NCBI GenBank assembly: GCA_003250395.1
Contig: QKGM01000038.1
Span: 186,001-250,000, forward strand
Source: Bacteroidota bacterium
Lineage (GTDB): Bacteria > Bacteroidota > Bacteroidia > Bacteroidales > TTA-H9
Direction: 5' to 3'
Length of the DNA: 64,000 nt
The notes under the pieces were generated by a model. That model did not search any database, was not told where the DNA came from, and saw nothing but the letters and a program-made list of their open reading frames with translations. A program made the translations under genes and the position numbers. Within the stretch, counting starts at the first letter, position 1. The number at the start of each line of letters is the position of its first letter. Shown one piece after another: positions 1 through 9,833 of the stretch.

Positions 1-1
1 A

Positions 2-1381
2 CGTTACGACAGTGCTGATTATGCTGGTGCTATTGACGATTATAATACCGCGTTAAGGATAGAACCTGATGATCCTGCCGTTTATTTTAGTCGTGCCATG
101 GCATACAATAAGCTCGGTAAAAGTGACCTGATGTTTGATGACCTCAATAAAGTACTTGAACTTGACCCCCATAACGCGCTGACATTATATAACAGAGCCC
201 TGATTTTTTCGGAACGTAAAGATTATAAAAAGGCGCTGGAAGATTATGACCAGGTCTTACAGCTAAGTCCGGATAATGTGTTGGCTACCTTCAACAGAGC
301 AATTATTAAACATCTGACCAGAGATTACAAAGGTGCAATTGAGGATTATTCGAAGGCAATAAACCTATTTCCGGATTTCGCGAAAGCTTGGATGAACCGG
401 TCAGATGCTTGGCGGCAGCTTGGTAATGAAAAGGAAGCGTTGACTGATTATAATAAGGCAACTCTTATTATGTATAATGTTGAGCACAGTGGTGATTCCA
501 CCCTGGCAAACTATGCAGATAGTGCCTATCTTGCCCGTATCATTGAATTTGATGCTGATTTCAGAAATACTTCTGCTGTCGATGGCCGTATTCAGTACAA
601 ACCGGTATACGTGGATCTAGAGCGTAACTTCTTCATTACCTATTTGTATAATGATTCTGTCTATATCAAGCAAAAGAAGGGTGCATACTGGATTTCCGCA
701 ATGTCGGAATTTAACCGGCAAAATGCCTATCGATTGAATTTTGGTCTCACAAACCATGAAAATACCCTTACAGCCGACGAGGTTTCTCAATACATCGGGA
801 GTGTTGACAGCAGCCTGCGAATGAATCCGACCGACCCCCTGGCTTACTTCTTTATTGGTGTACTGAATGGTATGATTCAGAATTATAACAGTGCAATAAC
901 CGCTTACGACAGGGCTATTGAACTTGACCCGGGTTTTGCCTTTGCCTACCTTAACAGAGCAAACACCAGGCTTCAGGTAATTGAGGAAACAACAGGGGAG
1001 AATGATTACATCAACACCATTTCGATCGGCAATACAACCCCCGTGAAGGCCCAGCCACTTAATGATGATCAGTCTCAGGTTTTCAGGAAGGTTCTTAATG
1101 ATTACAATATGGTAATAAAATTAAATCCCGATCTAAGCTTTGCATGGTTTAACAGGGCTAATGTGAAGGCCAGGCAGGGAAAATACAAGGAAGCATTGAA
1201 TGATTACAACCGGGCTATTGATCTTGATGACAAGCTTGCTGAGGCCCACTTTAACCGTGCCCTGATACTCATCTTCTTAAAACGAAATGAAGTTGCCTGT
1301 AAGGACTTAAGCCGGGCCGGAGAATTGGGACTGATTAATGCCTACAACCTGATTAAGCGTTATTGCAATCAAACCGAGTAA
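2..1381 (+). CDS. Tetratricopeptide repeat protein, 5' end outside the window
   Basis: The reading frame is open from base 2. The first ATG, at 98, lies inside a TPR unit (the codons before it already read as a repeat ending in a Y-F-S-R-A motif), so the true start lies left of the window. The visible part has repeated 34-residue TPR units with the typical N-R-A, A-x-x-D-Y and A-I-x-L-x-P positions, in two blocks separated by a less regular stretch (about bases 470-790) that does not look like TPR. A last partial unit precedes the stop. TPR arrays are protein-binding scaffolds. No enzymatic domain and no partner can be named from the sequence. Confidence 0.85.
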   Translation, partial: RYDSADYAGAIDDYNTALRIEPDDPAVYFSRAMAYNKLGKSDLMFDDLNKVLELDPHNALTLYNRALIFSERKDYKKALEDYDQVLQLSPDNVLATFNRAIIKHLTRDYKGAIEDYSKAINLFPDFAKAWMNRSDAWRQLGNEKEALTDYNKATLIMYNVEHSGDSTLANYADSAYLARIIEFDADFRNTSAVDGRIQYKPVYVDLERNFFITYLYNDSVYIKQKKGAYWISAMSEFNRQNAYRLNFGLTNHENTLTADEVSQYIGSVDSSLRMNPTDPLAYFFIGVLNGMIQNYNSAITAYDRAIELDPGFAFAYLNRANTRLQVIEETTGENDYINTISIGNTTPVKAQPLNDDQSQVFRKVLNDYNMVIKLNPDLSFAWFNRANVKARQGKYKEALNDYNRAIDLDDKLAEAHFNRALILIFLKRNEVACKDLSRAGELGLINAYNLIKRYCNQTE

Positions 1382-2143
1382 TAATACCTGATGTATAGTT
1401 ACCGGCTTCACCTGGTTTTTAACCGAACTATTTCGAATATCTGTTTAAAACGCGAGATTGAATTAAGTTACGTTCTTTGTGACTGAATACCATATACTTT
1501 TATTACCATCGATCCTTTTTTAAAATTTGCTGTTTGCGGGCAGATCCCCCGCATATTGAATTTACATGGGATAAATACCTGTTGCGAGGGGTTTACTGAA
1601 ATTATGCAATGAATTAAATAAAGTTATCTTGTTTTCATTTGTATGTTATTTAAATGTTACTACAACCATAGACTTTTCGTAAGAAAACAGATCTTTGATA
1701 TATCCTAGGAGTGAGTAAGAGCAAATTTGGAATGTAAGTGTAACTTAATCAATTATTTAAAAGATCTGTTTTTGGTTTATGTAATTTCTAAACCAGGAGA
1801 AAAAGAATTACAATATTGTTTGCCGGGTATAGAATCAGATGCAAAAACGAGAGAAAGGGCTGGTTAGCTTGAAACCAAATGAAAGCGTAAAACAAATTCC
1901 GAGATTCAGTGATGCAATCTATTCACGAGCAGGGAGACTCGATTGTCTATACTAGATAGGGGGTTTTCTTTCAGTAGAAATTAATCAGTTTTGAAGGTTA
2001 TAATTGTTTCATCTTCATATTTGTGTTGTTGGTACTCTGCTCCGGTTAGTACACCAGATAATTAATCGATCTGATAGATTACCTTTGCAATGCTGAAACT
2101 GGAGAACAACAGCTTTCTGCAATAAGTTCAAAAGAATTAACGA
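1382..2143. other. 762-base stretch without a recognisable protein gene
   Basis: No credible coding frame was found on either strand; the one listed minus-strand frame overlaps the next gene and has no family features. The stretch holds a 13-base perfect inverted repeat (1684-1696 with 1760-1772), a small hairpin (1926-1929 with 1938-1941), and a TACCTTTG box at 2080-2087 that fits the -7 element for the gene at 2144, with no convincing -33 TTG upstream. I do not recognise tmRNA, RNase P or tRNA signatures here. Confidence 0.5.
1684..1772. ncRNA. Candidate structured RNA or long hairpin (13-bp perfect stem)
   Basis: Bases 1684-1696 are exactly complementary to 1760-1772, enclosing 63 bases, and the second arm runs into a short T tract (1769-1773). 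The stem can add one G-U pair outward. It lies in the middle of a gene-free interval, well away from the stop of the TPR gene at 1381, so it is not an obvious terminator for that gene. It could close a small RNA, be a processing site, or be a remnant of a mobile element. No RNA family is recognised. Confidence 0.3.
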
Positions 2144-3868
2144 TTGATTAGAATAGAAGAAATTAGCCTTACCCCAGGACATCCTCGCAATGATCTGATA
2201 GCAGCTTTGCATCGTATTCTCGGTTTTGAGTATGACATCCCTATCATTCAAAAGAAGAAAGTATCTGCTAATGACAGTTTACCGGATCAAGACCGACTGC
2301 ATCCGGTGATTCAGATGGGGGTGATTTTGCCAGACGGGCCTGTTGGAGACATAATAATCAGGAAAAGAGCGGTCGATTCACGTAATAAGGGGAACATTCG
2401 TCTCATGTATGCTGTAGATATAAGTTTTAAGAATGAGGATGAATGGCTTGAAAATGTTGATATTGTTCCCGGCCGGAAAGAATTAATTGTTCGTCATCGG
2501 ATTCGTAAATCTGACGAGTACCATTATGACCTGCCGGTAGTTCATTCTACCGGCCCCCGGAATCGACCTGTTGTTGTAGGAACTGGCCCCGCCGGTTTGT
2601 TTGCTGCACTAATACTTGCCAGAGCCGGGTTAAACCCCCTCATCCTCGAGAGAGGAAGTAATGTCAGGAAGAGGGTGAAGGATGTCGAGTCTTTCTTTGT
2701 AACCGGGAAGCTGGATACCGAAAGTAATGTACAGTTTGGTGAGGGGGGGGCAGGAACATTTTCTGATGGCAAGTTATACACTTTAATTAATGACCATCGT
2801 ACAAGGTTTTTATTTGAAGAGCTTGTAAAAGCAGGTGCTCCGGAAGAAATACTCTGGGACGCGAAACCACATGTAGGGACTGACCGCCTTAGGGATGTTG
2901 TAATTAATCTTCGTAAAGAGATAATATCATTTGGAGGCACTTTCCGGTTCGATACTACACTAACCAATTTCAGGCATGTTGATAATGTCCTTCAGCGAAT
3001 AATGTTAAATACAGGCGAAGAACTGGAAGCCTCGCACCTGGTTCTTGCGATAGGACATTCTGCCCGCGATACTTTTGAGATGCTTCATGAGAAAGGAGTC
3101 AGGATGCAGCAGAAAGTGTTTTCAATTGGATTGCGAATTGAGCATCCCCGTGAATTCATTGACTATATCCAATACGGTAAAATGGCAGGGCACAAGGATC
3201 TGGGTACAGCCCGGTATAAAATGGCTGTTCAGCCACGAGGACAAAGGTCCGTGTATACTTTCTGTATGTGCCCCGGAGGTTTTGTCGTTGCCGCGGCATC
3301 TGAAAGAAACCGTCAGGTTACTAACGGAATGAGTGAATATAACAGGTTGAATTACAATTCAAACAGCGCATTGCTCGTGAATGTTGGCCCTGGTGATTTT
3401 GGCTCAGCTCACCCGTTGGCTGGGGTACAATTTCAGCGATTATGGGAAGAGAAGGCTTACAGTCTGGGAGGGGGAGGTTATGTAGCCCCGGCACAATTGG
3501 TCAGTGACTTTTTGGCTGACAGAGTTTCGCAGAAAATTCTGGATGTGAAGCCCACATATCTTCCCGGAATAAAGTTTGCCCGCTTAAGTTTGTGTTTGCC
3601 GAAACCAGTTGTAAAATCTATACATTCAGCTCTGCCAATGTTTGATATGAAGATGAAAGGATTTGCCATGGGATCGGCCTTGTTGACTGGTATTGAGAGC
3701 AGAAGTTCATCACCGGTACGTATTATTCGTGGTGATGACGGCCAGGCTTCAATTAAGGGGATATTTCCGGCTGGAGAAGGAGCTGGATATGCGGGTGGCA
3801 TCGTATCGGCAGCCGTTGATGGCATCAGGGTAGCAGAATCGATTATCTCCGAAATGAATTCAGTATAA
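2144..3868 (+). CDS. NAD(P)/FAD-dependent oxidoreductase (COG2509-type)
   Basis: A 574-residue flavoprotein of the family of uncharacterised FAD-dependent dehydrogenases. An N-terminal domain of about 135 residues precedes the Rossmann motif G-T-G-P-A-G at residues 146-151. This is followed by an E-R-G segment for the FAD ribose and a conserved Q-F-G-E-G-G-A-G-T-F-S-D-G-K-L segment. A late motif, F-P-A-G-E-G-A-G-Y-A-G-G, is the second FAD-contact signature. The start is TTG at 2144, chosen because the family begins with a short I-R-I strand and no ATG fits better. Substrate is unknown for the family. The next gene is also a flavoprotein but of a different family, 136 bases downstream. Confidence 0.9.
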   Translation: MIRIEEISLTPGHPRNDLIAALHRILGFEYDIPIIQKKKVSANDSLPDQDRLHPVIQMGVILPDGPVGDIIIRKRAVDSRNKGNIRLMYAVDISFKNEDEWLENVDIVPGRKELIVRHRIRKSDEYHYDLPVVHSTGPRNRPVVVGTGPAGLFAALILARAGLNPLILERGSNVRKRVKDVESFFVTGKLDTESNVQFGEGGAGTFSDGKLYTLINDHRTRFLFEELVKAGAPEEILWDAKPHVGTDRLRDVVINLRKEIISFGGTFRFDTTLTNFRHVDNVLQRIMLNTGEELEASHLVLAIGHSARDTFEMLHEKGVRMQQKVFSIGLRIEHPREFIDYIQYGKMAGHKDLGTARYKMAVQPRGQRSVYTFCMCPGGFVVAAASERNRQVTNGMSEYNRLNYNSNSALLVNVGPGDFGSAHPLAGVQFQRLWEEKAYSLGGGGYVAPAQLVSDFLADRVSQKILDVKPTYLPGIKFARLSLCLPKPVVKSIHSALPMFDMKMKGFAMGSALLTGIESRSSSPVRIIRGDDGQASIKGIFPAGEGAGYAGGIVSAAVDGIRVAESIISEMNSV

Positions 3869-4004
3869 CAGGCTGATTTGAGGATGTAAGATTAACCGGA
3901 GAATTTTTTTCATATCCTGGCAGAGAATTACCGGACTCCGGAAGAAGAAAAGTATCATTGTTTTACGAGGATGAAGAAGTTAAATTTTAGAAAAAAGATC
4001 AGGA

Positions 4005-5270
4005 ATGGATCCATCGCAAAATAAGAGAACAACCTTTGATATCATAGTTGTTGGTGCAGGAGCTTCCGGTATGATGGCTTCTCTTGCAGCGGCCGGGAAG
4101 GGGGCAAGTGTATTGTTACTTGAGAAGATGGAACGCCCGGGACGAAAAATTAACATCACTGGCAAGGGGCGTTGCAATATTACCAATACTGCGCCTCTTT
4201 CTGCTTTTCTTGAAAAAACAGGGCCTGATCCCAAGTTTTTGCGCAATGTTTTTTCACGCTATTTTAGTCAGCATATCATCGACTTTTTGAATCAGCAAGG
4301 TGTTGATACCGTTGAAGAACGGGGTGGCCGTGTTTTTCCGGTTAGCAATCGTGCAACAGATGTAACGGAGACATTGATAAATGCATTGCGTAAGGAGGGT
4401 GTCACAATAATAAGCCGTTGCAGGGTATCCGGAATTCTCGTGGAGAATGGATGTATATTCGGGGTTGAAACAGCTGATGGAGAACAATATACTGCCCAGA
4501 GGGTGATTCTGACGACCGGAGGAGCCTCATACCCTGGAACTGGCAGTTCGGGGGATGGTTACCAGATGTTGCGTCAGGCAGGTCATCATATTACCCCGAT
4601 ACTTCCAGCTCTGGTCCCTCTGAATACAAAGGGTGATCTGGCTGAGAAACTTCAGGGAGTCAGTTTAAAGAACGTTACAGCTTCAGTCTGGATGGGTGGA
4701 AAAAAGCTGGGTGAAGAGTTTGGTGAAATGTTATTTGCTCATTTTGGCTTGACAGGCCCTATTATTCTGACACTGAGCCGACGGTTTGCCGTAGAACTGA
4801 CGAAACCTGAAGGGATGTCGGTTCACATTGATTTAAAGCCGGCACTTGATCATAAAAGGCTTGATGAGAGGTTGTTGCGTGAAATTAATGAGAACGGGGC
4901 ACGTCAGGTTCAAAACATGGTGAGAACCCTGTTGCCCGCCTCTATGGTAGAATTATGCCTTAATCAGCTCGATATTGATCCGTTTAAACCTGCACATCAG
5001 CTTAAGGGGGATGAACGAAAGAGACTTCGTAACTGGCTTAAAGAGTTTTGCTTCGATGTGAAAGGTGTACGAGGTTTTAGTGAGGCCATTATAACAAAAG
5101 GTGGTGTAAGTACACGTGAGATAGACCCGAAGACCATGGCTTCAAAAAAGATAAAAGGGCTCTTTTTCGCAGGTGAACTGATGGATGTTGATGCCGACAC
5201 AGGTGGTTATAATCTGCAGATAGCCTTTTCTACAGGTTGGGTGGCAGGTGAAGCAGCTGCAATAATGTAG
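4005..5270 (+). CDS. HI0933/BaiN-type FAD-dependent oxidoreductase
   Basis: A 421-residue flavoprotein of the HI0933 (YhiN/BaiN-like) family, at the usual length. The dinucleotide-binding motif G-A-G-A-S-G is at residues 17-22, followed by L-L-E-K and the family signature G-R-K-I-N-I-T-G-K-G-R-C-N-I-T-N. Near the C-terminus are T-K-G-G-V-S-T-R-E-I and G-L-F-F-A-G-E-L-M-D-V-D-A-D-T-G-G-Y-N, both typical. Some relatives have been linked to bile-acid or flavin-linked redox steps, but the substrate here is not known. It is cytoplasmic, with no signal peptide. It converges on lptD across 250 bases with no clear terminator. Confidence 0.9.
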   Translation: MDPSQNKRTTFDIIVVGAGASGMMASLAAAGKGASVLLLEKMERPGRKINITGKGRCNITNTAPLSAFLEKTGPDPKFLRNVFSRYFSQHIIDFLNQQGVDTVEERGGRVFPVSNRATDVTETLINALRKEGVTIISRCRVSGILVENGCIFGVETADGEQYTAQRVILTTGGASYPGTGSSGDGYQMLRQAGHHITPILPALVPLNTKGDLAEKLQGVSLKNVTASVWMGGKKLGEEFGEMLFAHFGLTGPIILTLSRRFAVELTKPEGMSVHIDLKPALDHKRLDERLLREINENGARQVQNMVRTLLPASMVELCLNQLDIDPFKPAHQLKGDERKRLRNWLKEFCFDVKGVRGFSEAIITKGGVSTREIDPKTMASKKIKGLFFAGELMDVDADTGGYNLQIAFSTGWVAGEAAAIM

Positions 5271-5520
5271 TATGGTGAATGCCTCCTCTGAAGTAAATTA
5301 CGTCAATGTTCAGGTTATAATTGCCCGGATGTTTTACCCACAGGATCGGGTATTTTAAACATTTCCTTGCAAAATGGGTTGATTTCCGGCTTTGGAGTTA
5401 TGGATGAAAAGGAATACAGAAATATTCACAGATTACGTGACAATATTGATTCTCTGGGATAAAACAATTACGCTTTTATAACAGATGCGGTAAAGACTTG
5501 TTTTGTTATTATGAAAGGAC

Positions 5521-8271
5521 TTACCTATCCCTGAAGTCCTTTTTCTTAGTCAATTTGAGATCCTGTAAAATGGATGATTTTACGTTGATCTGGAAATTCC
5601 ATGATTTCAAGGCACCAATAGGAATCCAGTTAAACCGCATTTCCCAGCAATGTAGGTCTCTGAATATGTTAATCGAAGTGTAGTTTATCTTTTTATTTTC
5701 AAAGTCGTAACCTGAGGTAAAACTTACTTTCCATTTAGGTGTAAGGCTGACATCGCCGCTGAAACTGAGCGACTGGATCAGTTTGTTCGTTTTCACATCC
5801 ACATAGTTTGGATAGGTATGCGTCGCTGTGTGTGAGAAGCTGTACGCAATGTTAAGAGACCAGGGGACATTGAAGTCGACATAATTATCAGGGTTATAAT
5901 AAATATCAGCCAGTTCAGGATCATCAGGCGAAAGATCCTGTCGTTGTGTTCCGGTTTCGTATTCATCATTTTTATCCTGTTTTGCCCCTTTTTTTGCCCC
6001 TCCTTTCAGGTTCCAGTTTAGAGAGAAGCTCCAGTTCGTGTTCTCAAGCCTGAATAACCTTCGGTTCACGTCCCATTCGAGCTTATTGAGTCTTCTTTTC
6101 CCTGTAGAATCAAGTATGTATGGATCCCAGGAGCTTCGGTAATTGAGGGTAAGATTTTTAAAAAGGGTAGTTCTTCCGTTCATAGTTATCTTCGACCATT
6201 TCAACGAATCAGCCGCCAGATTATATGATCCGTTAATGGTGAAATTCTCAATCAGTTTTATCTTTTTTGTTCCGGTTACTGTGTCTTTTCGTGACCTCAC
6301 TTTCATCTCCAGGTTATTTGAAAGGCTGAAGGATATACTGCCTGATTTCCCGGAACCGGGGCCTCCATATATTCCCCTTTCGAAAATTGAATAGGTGCCG
6401 ATGGTTCCTTTGGCATCTTTCTGGTAGGTTTTGTAGTAACCCCACCAGGGATCAGAGAAATCGGGGCGCCATGAAAAGCTAATACTGGGTGAGAATACGT
6501 GCCTTATCGCCAGAACAGGTCCTTTCTTAAATGAGAGCATACCATAGAGTCGCGTATTCAGACTGGAAGACATGCTGAAATCATGAGCAGCGGCAAAGCC
6601 ATCTATAGTATCCTCTCTTACATACCCAATTGTGGTATCGGTTGCGGTGAACAGGCTGTCGTTAACCCAGTTTTTACGTATGGTTTTATAGTACCACCTT
6701 TCCGTAAGACTAATACTATTAGTTAAAGTAAAGTATTTCATTACTTTTATAGAGCTACTGATCGGGATGGAATGCTTTACCCCGTTTGTCATACGAGAAG
6801 CCCATTTTTTATCGAAAAGCAATGAATCGTATGTGTTAACCCTGTTTTCTGCATTGGCTGAATAGTTTACAGTAATGTTCTCATACCATTTGAGGGTTCC
6901 CACCTGCTTTTTCGCCCTGAAAGGATAAAACCTGTTGGCTGTAAAGGTGACCGACGGAAGGGTTACCGAGACACTTTTATTGAGCGTATTCTGGTTGTGA
7001 TTTGCATTGAGTGTGAGGTAGTACTTTTGGTCGAAATTGGTCTGGTAACTGATACTTGATTGAAATTGATTACTCAGGTAGTTGGCAGTAGATGTAGGGT
7101 TATACTTATTATAACTGTTTGAGACTATGTTAACATTTGCCGAGAAGTTTGAATTCGGCCTTGCTTTAGGATCTTGCCTGTGCGACCACCTGATTGAGAA
7201 ATCTTTGTTTTCGCTGAAATCGGGAGCCCCCCGGTCACCGGTCATGTTCCTGGCAATATTTAGGTTCAGGTTCCCACTGTATTTATAGCGTTTTACATAC
7301 CTGAAATTGGGCTTTAGAGCCCAACTTCCACGGGTATATATATCGCCGAGCATTTCAAGGTCCATGTAATCGCTTATAGCCCAGTAATAACCACCGTTTT
7401 CAAAGTAAAATCCCCGATTTGAAGATTCACCGTAGGTTGGAATGATAACCCCCGATTTCTGTCCTTTTTTATTGGGGAATAGTCCGAAAGGGATGAAAAG
7501 TGGTGTACTGACCCCCTCGATAACCAGGTGGGCTGGTCCCGTGATAATCTTGTTGTCAGGAATAACTTTCGATTTGTTAAATCTGAATTCGAAGTGTGGA
7601 TGGTCAAGATTGCAGGTAGTATACTTTCCTCCCTGAATATTGATCGTGTTGTCTGACATCTTTTTTACCCGTTGCCCATGCAGGTATCCTTCACCTTCCT
7701 TTGTGATTACGCTACGAATAACACCTTTTCTGGTCTTGAAGTTGTATGACATGGCCTTCGACCGGAAACTTTGTTCATTTTCAGTGAATACCGGTTCTCC
7801 TGTTGTTTTTCCCAAACTATCCGTAATACCGGTAGCATAGATGACGTTTGTATTAAAGTCAGGCTCAATGTAATCGGCCTTGAGGGTAATTTTTTGATAA
7901 TAAACCTCTCCGTTCTTGTACATGTATATTTTTTTCTCCGGAATACTGAATCGAATAGAATCAACAGCTTTGTATGTGACCGGAGCATCAACACCATTAT
8001 CTTTCTTCTTGATCGACATGTCGATACCTTTGATGCCTGTTGAGTCATCAGGAGAAGAGGTTGTATCAGTGAGGATGAGGCTGGCACTATCACCCGATGG
8101 TTGTCTGACAAGTGAAGTATCACCTTTTTTTTCAATCGAAGCTGTCTGGTCGATTAAAGTATCAGCAGTTATAACCTGACTCATGGCAGACTCCACGCTA
8201 ACAACCATCAGCATAGCGAAGAGGAAGGTCCTCACCGGGATTGAAAAGGAGATTTTTTTTGAGGTCAACAC
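5521..8271 (-). CDS. lptD: LptD-type LPS-assembly outer membrane protein
   Basis: A 916-residue protein with an N-terminal signal peptide (hydrophobic 11-30, cleavage after S-A-M-S-Q or nearby). A linker rich in D, S and T is followed by an OstA/LptA-like beta-jellyroll region (about residues 110-260, with K-A-D-Y-I-E and G-K-Y-T-T-C-N motifs). A long C-terminal barrel with alternating aromatic strands fills the rest. In Bacteroidota this protein inserts LPS into the outer leaflet as part of the Lpt bridge. It is divergent from the amidase and MlaD genes, an arrangement I know from many Bacteroidota genomes. The barrel diverges strongly from the proteobacterial protein, so the call rests on the N-terminal domain and context. 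Confidence 0.85.
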   Translation of the reverse strand: MLTSKKISFSIPVRTFLFAMLMVVSVESAMSQVITADTLIDQTASIEKKGDTSLVRQPSGDSASLILTDTTSSPDDSTGIKGIDMSIKKKDNGVDAPVTYKAVDSIRFSIPEKKIYMYKNGEVYYQKITLKADYIEPDFNTNVIYATGITDSLGKTTGEPVFTENEQSFRSKAMSYNFKTRKGVIRSVITKEGEGYLHGQRVKKMSDNTINIQGGKYTTCNLDHPHFEFRFNKSKVIPDNKIITGPAHLVIEGVSTPLFIPFGLFPNKKGQKSGVIIPTYGESSNRGFYFENGGYYWAISDYMDLEMLGDIYTRGSWALKPNFRYVKRYKYSGNLNLNIARNMTGDRGAPDFSENKDFSIRWSHRQDPKARPNSNFSANVNIVSNSYNKYNPTSTANYLSNQFQSSISYQTNFDQKYYLTLNANHNQNTLNKSVSVTLPSVTFTANRFYPFRAKKQVGTLKWYENITVNYSANAENRVNTYDSLLFDKKWASRMTNGVKHSIPISSSIKVMKYFTLTNSISLTERWYYKTIRKNWVNDSLFTATDTTIGYVREDTIDGFAAAHDFSMSSSLNTRLYGMLSFKKGPVLAIRHVFSPSISFSWRPDFSDPWWGYYKTYQKDAKGTIGTYSIFERGIYGGPGSGKSGSISFSLSNNLEMKVRSRKDTVTGTKKIKLIENFTINGSYNLAADSLKWSKITMNGRTTLFKNLTLNYRSSWDPYILDSTGKRRLNKLEWDVNRRLFRLENTNWSFSLNWNLKGGAKKGAKQDKNDEYETGTQRQDLSPDDPELADIYYNPDNYVDFNVPWSLNIAYSFSHTATHTYPNYVDVKTNKLIQSLSFSGDVSLTPKWKVSFTSGYDFENKKINYTSINIFRDLHCWEMRFNWIPIGALKSWNFQINVKSSILQDLKLTKKKDFRDR

Positions 8272-8475
8272 TAAGCAGATAGCATTAATCGGCAGTAATT
8301 AATCGAAAAAAGAAACGAAGCAAACGCAATACAACCAACGGCAATATGTATCTTTGATTGCCGTTTGACGATTAAAACGGATAAATCATCAAATAAGTGA
8401 TTCATTGTCAAACCCTGAATTCATTCCGATGTCGGTGTATTTCAGAGAGACAAAACTAACAAATAAATCCCGAGG

Positions 8476-9750
8476 GTGAAAAGGTATCTTGTAAATACAT
8501 GTATTCTGTTGATGCTTGCGCTTTTGACTATTAACCCGGCCTCTGCCCAGATGAAGGATGGAAGAGTAAGACGGGTTGTACTGGATCCGGGACATGGTGG
8601 GAAAGACCCGGGTGCTATAGGATCATCATCTCGTGAAAAGGATATTGCTCTTGCCATTGCTCTTAAAACTGCCAAATACATTTCTGATAATTTCCCTGAT
8701 GTAGAGGTAATTATGACGCGGAAGACCGACGAGTTTGTAGAACTTGACCGCCGGGCTAGTATTGCCAATGAAGCGCATGCCGATTTGTTTATCAGTATTC
8801 ACTGTAATTCCAGTAAATCGAAGAAACCTTATGGTGCGGAAACATTTGTGATGGGTATCCATAAAAGTGCTGCTAATCTTGAGGTTGCTAAACTTGAGAA
8901 TGCAGCAATTTTACTTGAAGATAATTATAGCAGTAAATATGAAGGTTATGATCCCCGTTCTCCGGAATCGCATATAATTTTTTCTTTGTATCAGAACAGT
9001 TATAGAGAATTTAGCCTAGATCTGGCTTCCCTTATTCAGGACCAGTTTAAAGTTCGTACTGCCCGATTCGACAGAGGAGTAAAAGAGGCTGGTTTTTGGG
9101 TTCTTTACCGGACTGCTATGCCTGGGGTGCTGGTAGAAACTGGTTTTATCAGCAATGCAGCAGAGGAGAAGTACCTGAGAAGTCCGGCAGGACAAGTAGA
9201 AGTAGCTGCTACAATATTCAGGGCTTTTAAGCAATACAAGTCGAATGTTGAGAAGAATATAATTTCAGGCATTAACCCCAAACCTCCCCTGACTACAGTT
9301 TCTGATGATGGTAAAGCAGAAATAGCAACAAAGGCACCATCTTCAGAAGCGAATGCAGCCATTCAAGCAATTGATACAACAAAAGCTGCTGGTTCTGAAA
9401 ATAATACAATTCATCAGTTGGATGCAGGTAATGAGCCTGATTCACAGTACAAAGAGGTGGTACCAGATCTGGTTTACAGGGTTCAGATTCTTGCATCACC
9501 TTCTGCCGTGGAATCTACTGATTCCCGCTTCAAAGGACTTAAAGATTTGTACAATTATCAACACGGTGGAATGTTTAAGTATACCAGTGGTGCTTTTGGA
9601 ACGAGAGAAGAAGCCGAAATGTATCGTATAAAATTGAAGAGCAAAGGATTATCCGGTTCGTTTGTCGTGGCGTTTTATCAGGAGCGGCGTATATCGAATG
9701 AACAGGCTCAGGTGTTGATTGATGCGGTAAGAGAAACTGAGGGGAAGTAA
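8476..9750 (+). CDS. N-acetylmuramoyl-L-alanine amidase (Amidase_3) with SPOR-like tail
   Basis: A 424-residue periplasmic amidase that cleaves the amide between MurNAc and the stem peptide. It starts at GTG 8476 with a signal peptide (residues 1-25). The Amidase_3 domain covers about 32-250. Zinc ligands are visible as His40 in D-P-G-H-G-G, Glu54 and His109 in F-I-S-I-H-C-N, and the catalytic Glu221 lies in V-L-V-E-T-G-F. A low-complexity linker (about 260-325) leads to a SPOR-like domain (about 333-415, beginning Y-R-V-Q-I-L-A), expected to bind denuded glycan at division sites. It lies 83 bases before the MlaD gene and divergent from lptD. Confidence 0.92.
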   Translation: MKRYLVNTCILLMLALLTINPASAQMKDGRVRRVVLDPGHGGKDPGAIGSSSREKDIALAIALKTAKYISDNFPDVEVIMTRKTDEFVELDRRASIANEAHADLFISIHCNSSKSKKPYGAETFVMGIHKSAANLEVAKLENAAILLEDNYSSKYEGYDPRSPESHIIFSLYQNSYREFSLDLASLIQDQFKVRTARFDRGVKEAGFWVLYRTAMPGVLVETGFISNAAEEKYLRSPAGQVEVAATIFRAFKQYKSNVEKNIISGINPKPPLTTVSDDGKAEIATKAPSSEANAAIQAIDTTKAAGSENNTIHQLDAGNEPDSQYKEVVPDLVYRVQILASPSAVESTDSRFKGLKDLYNYQHGGMFKYTSGAFGTREEAEMYRIKLKSKGLSGSFVVAFYQERRISNEQAQVLIDAVRETEGK

Positions 9751-9787
9751 TTGACAGGCACATTAATCGGTCTGTACTTTTTTGAAT

Positions 9788-9795
9788 TATATTTG
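9788..9795 (+). promoter_or_regulatory. Possible -7 element for the MlaD-family gene
   Basis: TATATTTG matches the Bacteroidota -7 consensus TAnnTTTG, 38 bases before the ATG at 9834. No TTG is seen at the expected distance, so only half of the promoter is supported. The gene could also be transcribed through from the amidase. Confidence 0.35.
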
Positions 9796-9833
9796 CGTGA
9801 CAGTAATACAGTTGTTGACACAAATTCATTACA

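Noticed and set aside
1382-2143. tmRNA, RNase P RNA or tRNA in the first large gap
   Set aside because: None of their conserved ends or core motifs could be found in the stretch.
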